Below are positions 37,784-49,300 of a DNA stretch of 64,000 bases, piece after piece. Under the pieces are notes generated by a model. It worked only from the letters and a program-made list of their open reading frames with translations, was not told where the DNA came from and did no database searches. Position numbers and translations under genes: made by a program. The stretch comes from Henckelia pumila (Eukaryota; Streptophyta; Magnoliopsida; Lamiales; Gesneriaceae), in NCBI RefSeq assembly GCF_033568475.1, contig NC_133123.1, positions 158,549,753 to 158,613,752 of the forward strand. The letters are read 5' to 3'. The first letter of the stretch is position 1. Each line of letters opens with the position of its first letter.

Positions 37784-39484
37784 GAGTTGAATTTTGCTGT
37801 CTTGCTATGTCAGCCTGCTAACTTTTTACCACAGTACGTTCTAGCCTTCAACTCCCAAGAAGCGTCACTTCTTAGTCTCTGCTGAGTTAATTAGGAACTG
37901 ACCGGTTGTTTAGACGCTTGCACATATTGTAACAGGGCCGGTTTGGAGTATAATGGCTCCCTGTACGAATTCCTAAAATCAAGAAACTCCATGAATGAGA
38001 GAATGTTTGAATATTTTGTTGATAGCTGTTGCAGAGGAACCAATGTACACTTGGGAAATTTTATCAAGGCAGGTGATGTTTTATCTGCAGTGTGTATTTT
38101 ATTTACAGATTAAAAAAAAAAAGGAAAAAGATCAGTGTATAGTCTTATTCCCTACGGGAGAGGGTAGGTAAATATTTGATATTTATGTGCCACTCTTATG
38201 TTGCAAGTGGGATTTTCTTCTGAGTTTAATTTACTTTTCAAGCCATAATTATATTTTATTCGATCTTCTTGAAGGGAGGGACACTCGATATGCTAATACT
38301 ACCGTTGGATTATAAAATTCTAGAAAGTTGCATTAAATAGAATATTCGCTCTTAACTTTTTCTAAATTTTGTTTTTCAATTATTTGTCGAATATGCTATT
38401 ATTTTAATTGTTTTTGAATTCGAATTTTGACGTTAAATAATTTTTTTTAATTAAAATAGATTATTATTATTATTATTATTATTATTATTGGTTTTCTTTC
38501 ATGAAATGCTAGATTATCTATTGAGAACAATTTTTTGTTAAAGAATCAATTGAAAACAATTTAAATGAATTATCATGTGCATATTTTCCGTGGAATAAAT
38601 GGTAGAAGTTAGGGAAATATAACTCGCCCACTTTGTATGTATTTAGTTAAGAAAGTCCTCGCACCCTTTTTTTATCACATAATTATCACAAATATTCGAG
38701 AGGGTCGCACCCCTTTTTAATTGTAAGAACCAAAGATGACAAAAACGAAAAAAAACAACAATCAATAAGATATCTTGAAATCAAGGGGTCGGCTATTGAA
38801 ATCAAAGATATTTCGAATAATTAAATTTTTTAAAGATTTTTAAATATCAAATAATAATAATTTAGATTAAGAGCTTGTAAAACATGTCAATAGAAGAGAA
38901 ACAGACAAATATGTAATCTATATCTCTATGCTACTATTATATATATATCTAATAACTATAAAAGTGTGAAGCAAAGTTAAAGTTTTGATTGTGTATTTTT
39001 AACTTTGTCATTGGTTTGACAAAATGTGTGCATATTAGATTAGAATTCAGTTTTCAAAAGACTGAAATGCCAAAATAATTTGTTTTTTATTTTTATTTTT
39101 AAAAAAAGTGAACATATTTTTTCTACAAAATTTTTAATTAAAATAATAATCCAGTTTACTAAAAGATTGAAACACTAAGATACTTTGATAATTATTTGTT
39201 TGTAGATTTAATCATGTAATGAACATGTTTTTTCAACAAAATCTCAAATGTATTTTAATTTAAAACATTTTGAGCTAAATATTTACAAAAAATTATTTAT
39301 TAGCATTACTCGATACTTCTCCTTATAACTAATAATAAGAAAGGTTTAGCTCAAAACGACGTTTACAAAATTTGTGTAAGGACCTATTGTGTCAAATAAT
39401 TAAATCAATAGTTGATAAATATATATTACAAATATAAAATTTTCAAACGTTATTAAAAAATATATATATTTGAATTACACTACA
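37784..39484. other. Intergenic region downstream of HEMD
   Basis: No genes are recognised. It includes a (TTA)n microsatellite at 38461-38489 and long AT-rich stretches. The first few hundred bases are presumably the 3' UTR of HEMD, but no polyadenylation signal stands out. Confidence 0.5.
38461..38489. repeat. (TTA)n microsatellite
   Basis: About ten uninterrupted TTA units. Confidence 0.95.
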
Positions 39485-40515
39485 CATAGGATAATACAAC
39501 TATCTTAATTTTGTGCGTCAAAAACTTTGTCGTATAATTGACATAGGATCAATTTGGAGAATATTGATTGTTCGTGTTGTTGTATAAGTTTTCTGGGCTC
39601 TTGTTTGGTTTTAAAAGATTTTAGATACGTCATTATTGGCACTTTGTAAGCTTGTTTCCGTATATAACGACGATATGTTTTCGATGTGACATAGGGGATG
39701 CCTGTGTTATTGTAAATAGAACCAATCTTAAGTGGTGTTGATTGAAGTTTATGAATTAAATTGTGCTTGCAGTATATATATAACGAGATAACACATGAGT
39801 TTACAAACAAGCAAATCAAAATCAAAATCAAAATCAAAGGTGAAAGATTCAATGCTAGAAGTTGATCGAATGGCTGAGAATCAACAGAAGAATTGTTTTT
39901 TTTTTGAAGAGATCAAGAGAAGAATTGTTGAGCCAAGAATGGAAGTGTAATAAAAGGATAATGCTACATGTACACGGAGTCTTACACATTGGGTTACATA
40001 TGCCACTTAAAATTACATGATTATCCCTCCACTTGATTTGGAAAAAATCTTTCAAAAATGCATGTAGAATAATCATGTAATTTTAAGTGTCATGTGTAAC
40101 ACAACGTGTAAGACTCTGTGTACATGTAGCATTACCCGTAATAAAAATGGCAGTGTATTTTTCCTCAAGAGGAACTTCGATGTGTGGCGATCCATTTTGT
40201 TTTTCTTTTATGATTACTGGAAAATTACGTACAATATTCACTTTGATGCATGCATATCATAAAAGAGACAAAAAAAAAAAATTTTTTTTTTTGTTTCTTT
40301 TGTACCAAACAAATTTATTTGGTTATTGTAAATTACTTTTTATGTAAAGATGAATCAATATATATCCAAGTACCATAATTGATAAAATCAGTACTGAAGA
40401 AATCAACGTTTAGCAATAAAATCCAATATGTATTTCAAAATAAAATTAAAAAAAAATTCAAAGGGAACGATTACATATCGACGGAGAGATCATCATCCGC
40501 AGGGGGAATTCGCAA
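39485..40515 (+). repeat. Duplicated block, copy C (LBD downstream flank)
   Basis: It matches copy A from about 24226 and copy B from about 25935 through GAATTCGCAAGGACGC, but lacks the LBD fragment itself. It carries a MITE (39956-40137) and a small A/T-rich insertion near 39896-39920. Located 12 kb from copy B, it shows the repeat has dispersed beyond a simple tandem array. Confidence 0.75.
39956..40137. mobile_element. Fold-back MITE with 9-bp target duplication (Mutator-like)
   Basis: This 182-bp element has roughly 70-bp inverted repeats (left GGATAATGCTACATGTACAC, right end reading GGGTAATGCTACATGTACAC in reverse). It is flanked by GTAATAAAA at 39947-39955 and 40138-40146. Copy B near 26563-26585 shows the uninterrupted sequence, an empty site. 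Confidence 0.85.
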
Positions 40516-40829
40516 GGACGCATCGTCTGATGTTTTGATGCAATCTTTGGTCCCTTGTTTTGATGTGGTTGGATATATATATATCGCTTCTTCTGATAGT
40601 ACCCTCTATTTCGGTTTCGATCGAAGTAGTTTTCGGTGGGAAGAGGGTTGAGATGGATGATGGTATGGCCATCGATAATCTGCTGAAGATGATGTTCGAG
40701 CTTTGGGGAATCGGAATAATATTTTCCTGCCTCGGCCCAAAGACGTAGGAGAGGAGTTTGAGGCAGGGCGGCAACTGGAAAACCTGTAGAAGGGGGGTTA
40801 TTGAGTGGAAGAGAGCCGCCGCGAGCCAT
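40458..40829 (-). CDS. Small ORF, hypothetical protein, possibly spliced
   Basis: A 123-residue frame starts with ATG at 40829 in a favourable context (ACAATGGC). It begins MARGGSLPLNNPPSTGFPVA and continues with an ordinary-looking segment to ENYFDRNRNRG (about residue 75). After that, codons fall in an ATATAT run and composition changes, so a splice near 40600 or a relic is likely. I do not recognise a family. The C-terminal third overlaps the end of duplicated copy C. In one shifted frame the end reads PPADDDLSVDM before a stop, resembling DADDLSVM in the copy B remnant. Confidence 0.35.
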   Translation of the reverse strand: MARGGSLPLNNPPSTGFPVAALPQTPLLRLWAEAGKYYSDSPKLEHHLQQIIDGHTIIHLNPLPTENYFDRNRNRGYYQKKRYIYIQPHQNKGPKIASKHQTMRPCEFPLRMMISPSICNRSL

Positions 40830-42133
40830 TGTATTTGTAAGAAATTATAAGAATGAATTATGAATTCGTGAGAATGAATGAATGAATGTTACGTACGTAT
40901 AAAAAGAAATTTAATTACCATAATTCAGTAGAGAGAGAGAAACCACGTTAATAATGATAATAATTGTTACTGTAATGTAACGTAATGTAATGTAATCATC
41001 AGATTCGTTACCATCTTTGGGTTCCAAGTCGAGGAAATAATATATTAATTATGGCTTATTTAATTTTTAAGGCAATAAAAATATGAAAAAGGTAAGGAGT
41101 AGTTTACATATTAAAATACCCAATCATATGACTAATATCAACTCCGATCCCACAAGTAATTAGTAATAGCATTACATTGCGGCTTAATTTCAAAAAGAAA
41201 GACAAAAAGAAACAAGCATTGCGACATAAGAAAATAATTTTTATTTTTAAATTTTGGGTTTGTTTTATTAAGTTTTTCAAAGTCTTGTTTGATTACATAT
41301 CCCTCCGTCCTGATTATATATAAACCTCTCCTTTTTCTTTTTTCTCTCCTTTTTTTTAATGTTAGAATAAAATGAGTCCTTTTTCTTTTCTCTCTCCATT
41401 TTTTTTATAACACAAATGCATACTTTTAAAATTAATTTATATTTGTAAAAAGAATTCTTACCGACCAACTATAGTGTGCAAGCTAATTTAATTTAATTTA
41501 TTTTTTTTAGCAGGATTCATGTATAGTTGCATACCAAAAGCTTAAATAGATTAATATTAGGGTAATTTTGATGCGATGCGGTTTCACTTATTTAATTATA
41601 TCATTGAAACTGATCAATACATACAATATCTATATATAATGAAAAGTAATTGGTTTGATATAATAAAAAAATAATATTTTTTTCATAAGCCAACTCAAAT
41701 AAAATATTAATCTCACTGGAGTTTTTTGTCAATGTTAAACTCAAATACCAAACATTGGAAGTTAATTGAGATAAATAGGGGAAGCAAAAATATATATGTA
41801 GTATTATAATATTGAGACTCATGTGAATTTGCATGACAAAATACTAACTCGACATTGAAAAATGCTGTAATAATATTTATCGGCAAATATTGACTTTCTC
41901 GATGCCACTTCAACAGTTGGATCAAAGTAGACAAAAATTTAAAGTGAGTCCATTAAAACCAATCCCTAATATGCTTTAATTAGAAATTGTATAAAGACTT
42001 TTGATGATGAATTGATGCATGATTGAATTAAACAAACTTTTAATAAGGTAATTAATTAATGAAGGTAGTTTTAAAAATCATATTTTTTTACAGGAAAACT
42101 TGTAACTTAATTGAATACTTGAAATGTCAGAAA
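40830..42133. other. AT-rich intergenic region
   Basis: No gene is recognised. Short GTAATGTAAC repeats lie near 40972-40997. A stretch from about 41460 to 41860 shares phrases (GACCAACTATA, TTGCATACCAAAAG, GAGACTCATG) with 61095-61220 on the far side of the LINE cluster. Confidence 0.5.
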
Positions 42134-44943
42134 TTACAAGTTTAACCAACTAACGAAAAAGCTTCCAGATACGTAACGAAAAGGTGTAGGGGATGAACAA
42201 ACAAATTTAGCTAAAGAGTGGGCCACAACATTGGTCGATCTCCGAACACAAAACAGAGAAACATTGCAAACTCTAACATAAGAGAGTTAATTTTCGAAGC
42301 ACACATGCCCACATAGCTTAAATCACATTTCGGCTCAGTGACTGCTTGCACTCCCAAAAGTGAATCCAACGCTATCAACACATGATTGAGATTTTTCTCA
42401 TAATACTTCGAGTCCTGCTTTGATAGAAAAGAGCTCACCTAGAACAACAAATTCAGACATCAACAAATTATTTCCAAACACCGCCACTGGTTGTTCGTCC
42501 TCATCCCTCACATTAGTCCCTCCAATTCCACATCTGAGGAAGCACCAGCTAAATGATGGATTGCTTCCCAGGGACGCGTGCTTTACATCCACATGTCTAA
42601 AACAACAAGCTTTTAGCACATTCGCTACTAGAGAAGACGAATTCTGAATGATGCGCCATAATTGTTTAACCAACGGTGCTTTGTTGAAAATCCCAAGTTT
42701 TTGAAATCCAAGTCCACCAAGACATTTAGGTTTGCAGAGAAAGTCCCATGTTTTCCAGTGCATTTTTTTTCATTCTCCATTCCCCACCAAAAATCTGCAC
42801 ATTCTTTTTCTATTGTCGTCCAAGTAGCCTTAGGTAGGCGAAAACAAGACATAGCGTATGTAGGAATAGCCTGTAGTACTGACTTGATAAGTATCTCATT
42901 ACCTCCACCAGAGAAGAGTTTACTCTCTCATCCCTTTATACGCCGAGATACCCTCTCTACTAGATACCCAAATTGAACCTTCTTGCTTCTCATCGAGAAC
43001 GTCGGAAGTCCAGATATACTTCATGGCCCTGCACAACAGAGATGGTGAGCGCTGATTTGATAGTACCAATCATAACAAGGCTCATATTGGGAGTGAATGA
43101 GAGTGTCGATTTCTCAAAATTAATAACCTGGCCTGATGCTTTTTCATAGTTGCTCAAACATTCCACTACACACAAGCTAGCAGTCCTCTTATGTTGACTT
43201 AAAGTACACAAGGCTATCATCAGTAAAGAATATGTGAGTTCGAACTGGGCTATTCGAGGCAATCCATATGCTCTTCAGCCTACCACTAGTTGCCAACATG
43301 GAGAACATCGATGATAAGCCTTTTGCACAAATGGTAAAAAGATAGGGAGATAAAGGTCACTTTGATGGATTCCCCTACTCGGTTTAAGATTACCCACCAC
43401 CTCCGAGTTCAGCGAGAAAGAATAGATGACGCTCATAACACATCACATAACTTTACCAACCGATTCTTCACAGAACCTCATCTTAAGCATGGCTGCCTCT
43501 AGAAAACTCCAATCTGCCATACACCTTACTCATGTCCAGTTCCAGGGCCACATACCCCATGTTTTCATTTTTGTCTATTTTGCATCCAGTGCACCGTCTC
43601 AAACCCAAGGATAATATTGTCAGTAATTAGTCTGCTTGGAAAAAAAGCACTTTGATTTTCATCAATAACCAACTCCTTTAGTGGTCTTAATCTATTAGTT
43701 AAGGCCCTAGCCACGATTTTATAACACACATTGCAGAGGCTAATAGGGAGGAATTCCTTCATTAGCACTGGGTTTGAGACCTTAGGAATCAAAGTAATGA
43801 TGGTACTATTCCAGTCACCCATAGGGGCTCCCTCATTGAGAACGACCAAAGCTGCTTTCTTCATATCCTCTCCTATTAAATGCCAATATTTCTGATAAAA
43901 CATAGTTGACATTCGATCTGTACCAGGAGATTTATCTGGGCTCATATCAATTAATGCATCTTTAATTTCCAGTATCATGAAAGGTGCACACAAAATATCA
44001 TTCATGGGTATTGTCAATGCAGTCCGTACACAATTTATCACAGGGAACATCAAATCCGAGGTGGGGGTAGTAGATGTAAAAAGAGTGCCAAAATAATCTA
44101 GAATAATAGAAATCATACCTCTCTGATCGTGCACAAGATCACCGTGATTAGAGATCAGACCACTAATTTGATTCTGCGTCTTCCTCAAAATTGCCCTATT
44201 GTGAAAAAACTTTGTATTATTATCCCCCATAGCAAGCCAATCGGCTCGACTACACTGTTTATAGTAAATCTCCTCCTGACTACTGATTATCTTAACCTCC
44301 CCCTCTAACTCCATGATTCGGTCAAACTTAGTAAACCAATTATCACGAGTTCTTGTTTTTTTTTCCAACTACGCTCGTTTCTCCTTAATTTGTCGAGGAA
44401 TCGAGCTGAAACGGCCCCTAGCCCAACACTGAAGGTCCTTGGAGCAATACTGTATTTTTTCGGCTAGCTCAACCTGAGAATTATGAGGTACAACCCACCC
44501 ATATCTAATGACATCCTCCCAATCTGGATCTTGAGTCCATGCAGCCTCAAAACGGAACCTCCGAGAATGGGAACCAACTATGAATTTTTCAGCAGCAGAC
44601 AACCTTAGAGTCATATATATCAGACGATGATCCGAGTGATACAAATCCAACGACACACATTTTTAGTAGGAAAAAGCATCCTCCATCCAAATGAGCTAGC
44701 TAACAAATCTGTCAAGCCTCTAAAAAATTAATTCTTCTCTTTGACGACGATTCACCCATGTGAAAATATCACCATCACAATGTGAGCTTTGTAAGTTACA
44801 ATAATCTAGAACATTATGGAAAGCCTCAGTTTGCCCAGGCAAGCGCTTATTCCCACCCAACTTCTCACTATCATAGCAGATTTCATTAAAATCCCCTCCC
44901 ATCAACCAGGTTATATCACAAAACTCAATCAGACTAGCAAGTT
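42134..44943 (-). pseudogene. LINE ORF2, part 3: endonuclease end, reverse transcriptase, RNase H (broken)
   Basis: Reading leftward, the endonuclease resumes at 44943 (WLMGGDFNEI, then SDHRLIY near 44640). RT follows (MSPDKSPGTDRM, ITLIPKV, LPISLCNVCYKIVARALTNRL, ENQSAFFPSRLITDNI), with FTDDSL, the YADD equivalent, near 43215 in a shifted frame. After GFQKLGIFNKA the zinc-binding region is missing and the RNase H domain follows directly (DSLLGVQAV, NVVAHSLAKF near 42230). The ORF ends at TAA 42136-42134. Several frameshifts and stops make it non-functional. It continues across the chromovirus at 52183. Confidence 0.87.
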
Positions 44944-46275
44944 TGTAGTAGCCCGTAACCAAAATCAGTAATTAAGGAATTAATCATAATTACTTGGGTA
45001 GAGTTCGGAAGCTCCGAAGGTGAGTTCGGAAGCTCCGATCAGGATCGGAAGCTCCGAACAGGATCGGAAGCTCCGATCGATATTACGTCAGGCATGACGT
45101 GTAGCAAGATCGGAAGCTTCGATCAGGACCGGAAGCTCCGATCACCCCTATCCGGAAACAACAAGTGATATTTTGACACGTGGTAGATCAGGATCTTCGG
45201 AAGCTCCGATGGCAGGATCGGACGTTCCAATCGAGGTTCGGACATTCCGATCAAGGATCGGAAGTTCCAATCGTTGTCTATAAATAGAAGGCCGAGACTT
45301 CACTTTCATTTGCCAATTCCGAGTTCTCCTTTCCATTCTAGTCCTTTTGGAGCCGTTCTAGTCTTCTTAGGCTTGGTTCGGAGGTCGGCGAGGCGTTCGA
45401 TAGTCGTAGCGGAGTTGTGCCCAAGTTCTGGAGGCATCGACATCAAAGGGCTAACGACGGACGAAGGTATAGCTTTTGCTTCCTATTAATATTTAGGAGT
45501 ATGCAATAGCTTAGTTTAGGCTTTTAGAGCACTTTAATGATAGTAGTATCATTTGGCAGTGTAGAGCAGACTATAGGCGTGGACCTAGAGTTGGTAGAGC
45601 TTGCACTGTTTTGAGGTACGAAAGTACTGTTCGAGATATCCTGACTGAGTATGCATGTATTATGTGACTGCATGATTTATATGCCATGATATTATGCTGC
45701 ATTCATTTGAATCTTGCTGTATCTCTTTCGAGATGTCTGTTAGTAGGGTTGTACCCTATCCTGTTAGTGGATGGACTTCCATCGATTTGGGTCCGGCGTA
45801 TCCATGGTTATCTCGGTATGGGAGCCACCTCCTGAAGCGACGGCACATCGTGCTACATACCAGGGACCGGTTTGTCTCTGTTATATGATCCTTGACCTCG
45901 AGTCTATAGGGAGTTCACTTTGCATGCATGTATACTCATACTCTCGTACTGAGCGTTTTATGCTCACGTCTCATACTCTGTATTTTCTGGACACCCTATT
46001 CCATGGGGCAGGTTTGCGTTTGGACGAGGAGGGTGGATCCAGGAGGGGCTAGTCAGTGGTTGGCCAGCTGGAGCTTCGTCTAGGTTTTATTACTGTTGTT
46101 TGGGTTTATACAGCTATTCGATTTGGTTGTATATTATTGGATAAATTACAGATTCTTTTATTTGGGATTGTATTTTTGTTTATGGATTCCGCAGTTTTAT
46201 TCTGATATCTGTTTAATTAAGTTAATTGCATGCATAAGTTCTGTTTAGTAGGTGATCCGGGTAAGGGTCACTACA
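44944..46275 (+). repeat. 5' LTR of chromovirus 1
   Basis: The 1332-bp LTR runs TGTAGTAGCCC...GGGTCACTACA. U3 holds an array of GATCGGAAGCTCCGATC-like units (about 44999-45272) and a TATA box at 45279. It is 40 bp longer than the partner LTR because of extra array units. Confidence 0.95.
45279..45287 (+). promoter_or_regulatory. LTR TATA box, chromovirus 1, 5' LTR
   Basis: TATAAATAG lies just downstream of the U3 repeat array. Upstream are an ACGTCA/TGACGT inverted pair (45085-45100) and ACACGTGGT (45176-45184). Confidence 0.75.
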
Positions 46276-46279
46276 TTTA

Positions 46280-46291
46280 TGGTATCAGAGC
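46280..46291 (+). other. Primer binding site, chromovirus 1
   Basis: TGGTATCAGAGC, matching the 3' end of plant initiator Met tRNA, lies four bases after the 5' LTR. Confidence 0.92.
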
Positions 46292-46340
46292 ATGCAAAAG
46301 AATTCTTGGGATTTAGTCTCATCTTGAGGTATTTTTGTAG

Positions 46341-49300
46341 ATGTCAAATCATGACGACCGGAGTTCTCATGGCAGTGTTGGTGGGCGTTGGGGTGATGCC
46401 GACCGGGAGACTCGTCGAGAACGGCGTCATCGTCACCATGACGACGAGCGTTTCACTGTGCGTCGATTCTTAGCTATGGGTCCTAAGCCCTTAGTTGGAG
46501 GTGAGTCTCCGGAGGATGCGGAGAACTGGTTAGACCGCAAGGAGACGACTTTTCAGACTTTCCAATGCACCGAGGAGCAGAAGGTGGAGACCCTTGGCTA
46601 TCTTCTGGATGGGCGTGCACGCAGGTGGTGGAGGTTTACTTCTGAACCTTTTGTTGCGGCGAGAGGAGTGGCCACCTGGGCCGAGTTCCGCACAGCTTTC
46701 CAAAAGCGGTATTTTCCTCCTGCACTCCGACAGTCGAAGGCGGGCGAGCTACTGAGTCTGCGACAGGGAGCCATGTCTATCGATGAGTATCAGCAGAGGT
46801 TCTTTGATCTGCTATCCTATTGCCCCGAGATTGCTGATAGCTCAGAGATGAAGTATAATCTGTTCCTTCAGGGCCTTAACCCTGAGATCCATGACCATGT
46901 GGCGGTTGGCGACGACATGTCCTACGAGGGTTTGGTGAGCCGTTGTCACCAGGCGGAGGACAGCATTCGGCGGAACAGGTCTTTCCCTCAATCGAGGCCT
47001 GCTAGTTCTTTGGGTCCCCGTGCCAAAACTTTCAAGAAGTCTGGATCTTCTTATTCCTCTGGTTCTGGAGGTGTTGTCCATTACGGTAAAAAGGACAAGT
47101 GTGATCACTGTGGGAAGAACCATCCATCCGACAAGTGCCGTAGAGCTTCTGGAGCTTGTTTCCGTTGTGGAGAGACTGGTCATATCCGGAGGGATTGTCC
47201 ACTGTCTGGGGGAGGCGGTTCTGGATCTGGTTCAGGATCGGGTTCTCAGGCCACCGTACAGCAGAGGTCGCAGGGACAGTCTGCTGGGAGTTCTCATTTG
47301 AGGCCACGAGCTTCTGGCCAGGTGTTTGCCCTGAGACATGATCAGGCTGTGGAGGAGAATGAGAAAGTCATCGCAGGTACATTTCTGCTTTACAGTATAC
47401 CTGCTCTTGTACTTATTGACACTGGTGCATCTCATTCCTTCATTTCTGCACGTTTTGTTAAGAGGCACAAGTTACCATGCATTGCACTAGACGTAGTGAT
47501 GTCTGTTTCTAATCCTACGGGCCAATCTGCTTTGGCTAAGCGTTTAGTGATGGGTTGCCCTTTAGAGTTCGAAGGGAACATTCTGTTAGCGAATCTCATG
47601 GTCCTGACGATGGACGATTTTTATTGCATTCTGGGAATAGATATGTTGACTACCTATCGAGCTTCAGTGGACTGCTATCAGAGATTAGTACGCTTTCATC
47701 CGGAGGGGAGTGAGAGCTGGTTTTTCTATGGTAAGGGAGCGCGACCCCCGATGCCTTTGGTATCAGCTTTGAGAGTCCGTCGATCTCTAGAGTCTGGCGG
47801 GGAAGGCTACCTTATCTATGCAGTTGATTTGTCCGCTGAGAGTATTGGGATAGAGAGCATTCCTGTTGTGGATGAATTTCCAGATGTGTTTCCTGATGAG
47901 ATTCCGGGTTTTCCTCCTGCTAGGGAAGTCGAGTTTGGCATAGAGTTGATGCCGGGTACTTTGCCTATTTCTAGAGCACCGTATCGTCTGGCTCCGTCAG
48001 AGATGCGTGAGTTGAAGAATCAGCTACAAGATCTTTTGGACAAGGGGTACATTCGTCCTAGTGTATCTCCTTGGGGAGCTCCTGTTCTCTTCGTGAAGAA
48101 GAAGGATGGGTCGATACGGCTGTGCATTGACTATCGGCAGCTGAATTGAGTCACTGTAAAGAACAAGTATTCGTTGCCTCGTATTGATGACTTTTTTGAT
48201 CAGCTGCAGGGCACGTCAGTTTACTCCAAGATTGACTTGAGATCTGGGTATCATCAGTTGAGAGTCCGTGATCAGGACGTATCCAAGACTGCATTTCGTA
48301 CTCGCTATGGGCATTACGAGTTCCTAGTGATGCCATTTGGTTTGACTAATGCGCCGGCTATATTCATGGATTTGATGAACCGTGTCTTCAGGGAGTACTT
48401 GGACAAGTTTGTCATGGTCTTCATTGACGACATCTTGGTGTATTCACGTAATACGGAAGAGCATGTTTCTCACTTGCGGTTGGTACTACAAACTCTTCGA
48501 GATGAGCAGTTGTACGCCAAGCTGAGCAAGTGTGAGTTCTGGATGGATAGAGTGGTCTTTCTTGGCCATATCATATCCAGGAAGGGGATTTCTGTTGATC
48601 CAATCAAGATTGAAGCGGTACTTAATTGGTCGCGTCCGACGACAGTTGCTGAGATCCGTAGTTTTCTGGATCTAGCAGGGTATTATCGTCGCTTCATTCT
48701 GAACTTCTCTCAGTTAGCTCGACCGTTGACGCAGCTTACCCGCAAGGGTGTGGATTTCGAGTGGTCCACCGAATGTGAGGAGAATTTCTGTGAGCTTCGA
48801 CGGCGGTTGACTTCTGTGCCGGTGTTGGCATTACCGTCAGGATCTGGAGGGTATGTGGTATACACAGATGCTTCTCTTCAGGGGTTAGATTGTGTCCTGA
48901 CTCAGAATGGGCATGTGATCGCATACGCTTCTAGACAGCTGAAGCTTCACGAGGACAACTATCCAGTTCATGATTTGGAGTTAGCAGACATTGTGTTCGC
49001 TTTGAAGATCTGGCGTCATTATCTGTATGGCGAGAAATTTGAGATCTTCACCAACCATAAGAGTCTCAAGTATTTGTTCACTCAGGCGGAGTTGAACATG
49101 AGGCAGAGACGTTGGATGGACTTGCTTAAGGACTATGATTGCGAGATTAGGTACCATCCGGGAGTTGCTAATCTCACCGCTGATGCTTTGAGTCGCAAGG
49201 TGCGACTATCCGCACTTCAGACTTGTTCGATGTCTAGTGCGATCAGTGACTGTTGTACTTCAGGTTTTACCTTCAAGCATAAGAAAGGTATGCAGAGTAT

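Noticed and set aside
45694-46052. Recurrent 64- and 93-codon ORFs inside the four LTRs as genes
   Set aside because: They recur only because the LTRs are copies. They differ in frame-independent ways and have no domain.
46280-46291. tRNA gene fragment
   Set aside because: It is only the 12-base primer binding site complementary to initiator Met tRNA. No cloverleaf is present.
46340-48149. Readthrough or frameshift expression of chromovirus 1 gag-pol as a designed mechanism
   Set aside because: The sister element has CGA at the 48147 stop and retains the base lost near 49642. These are private mutations, not conserved recoding sites.
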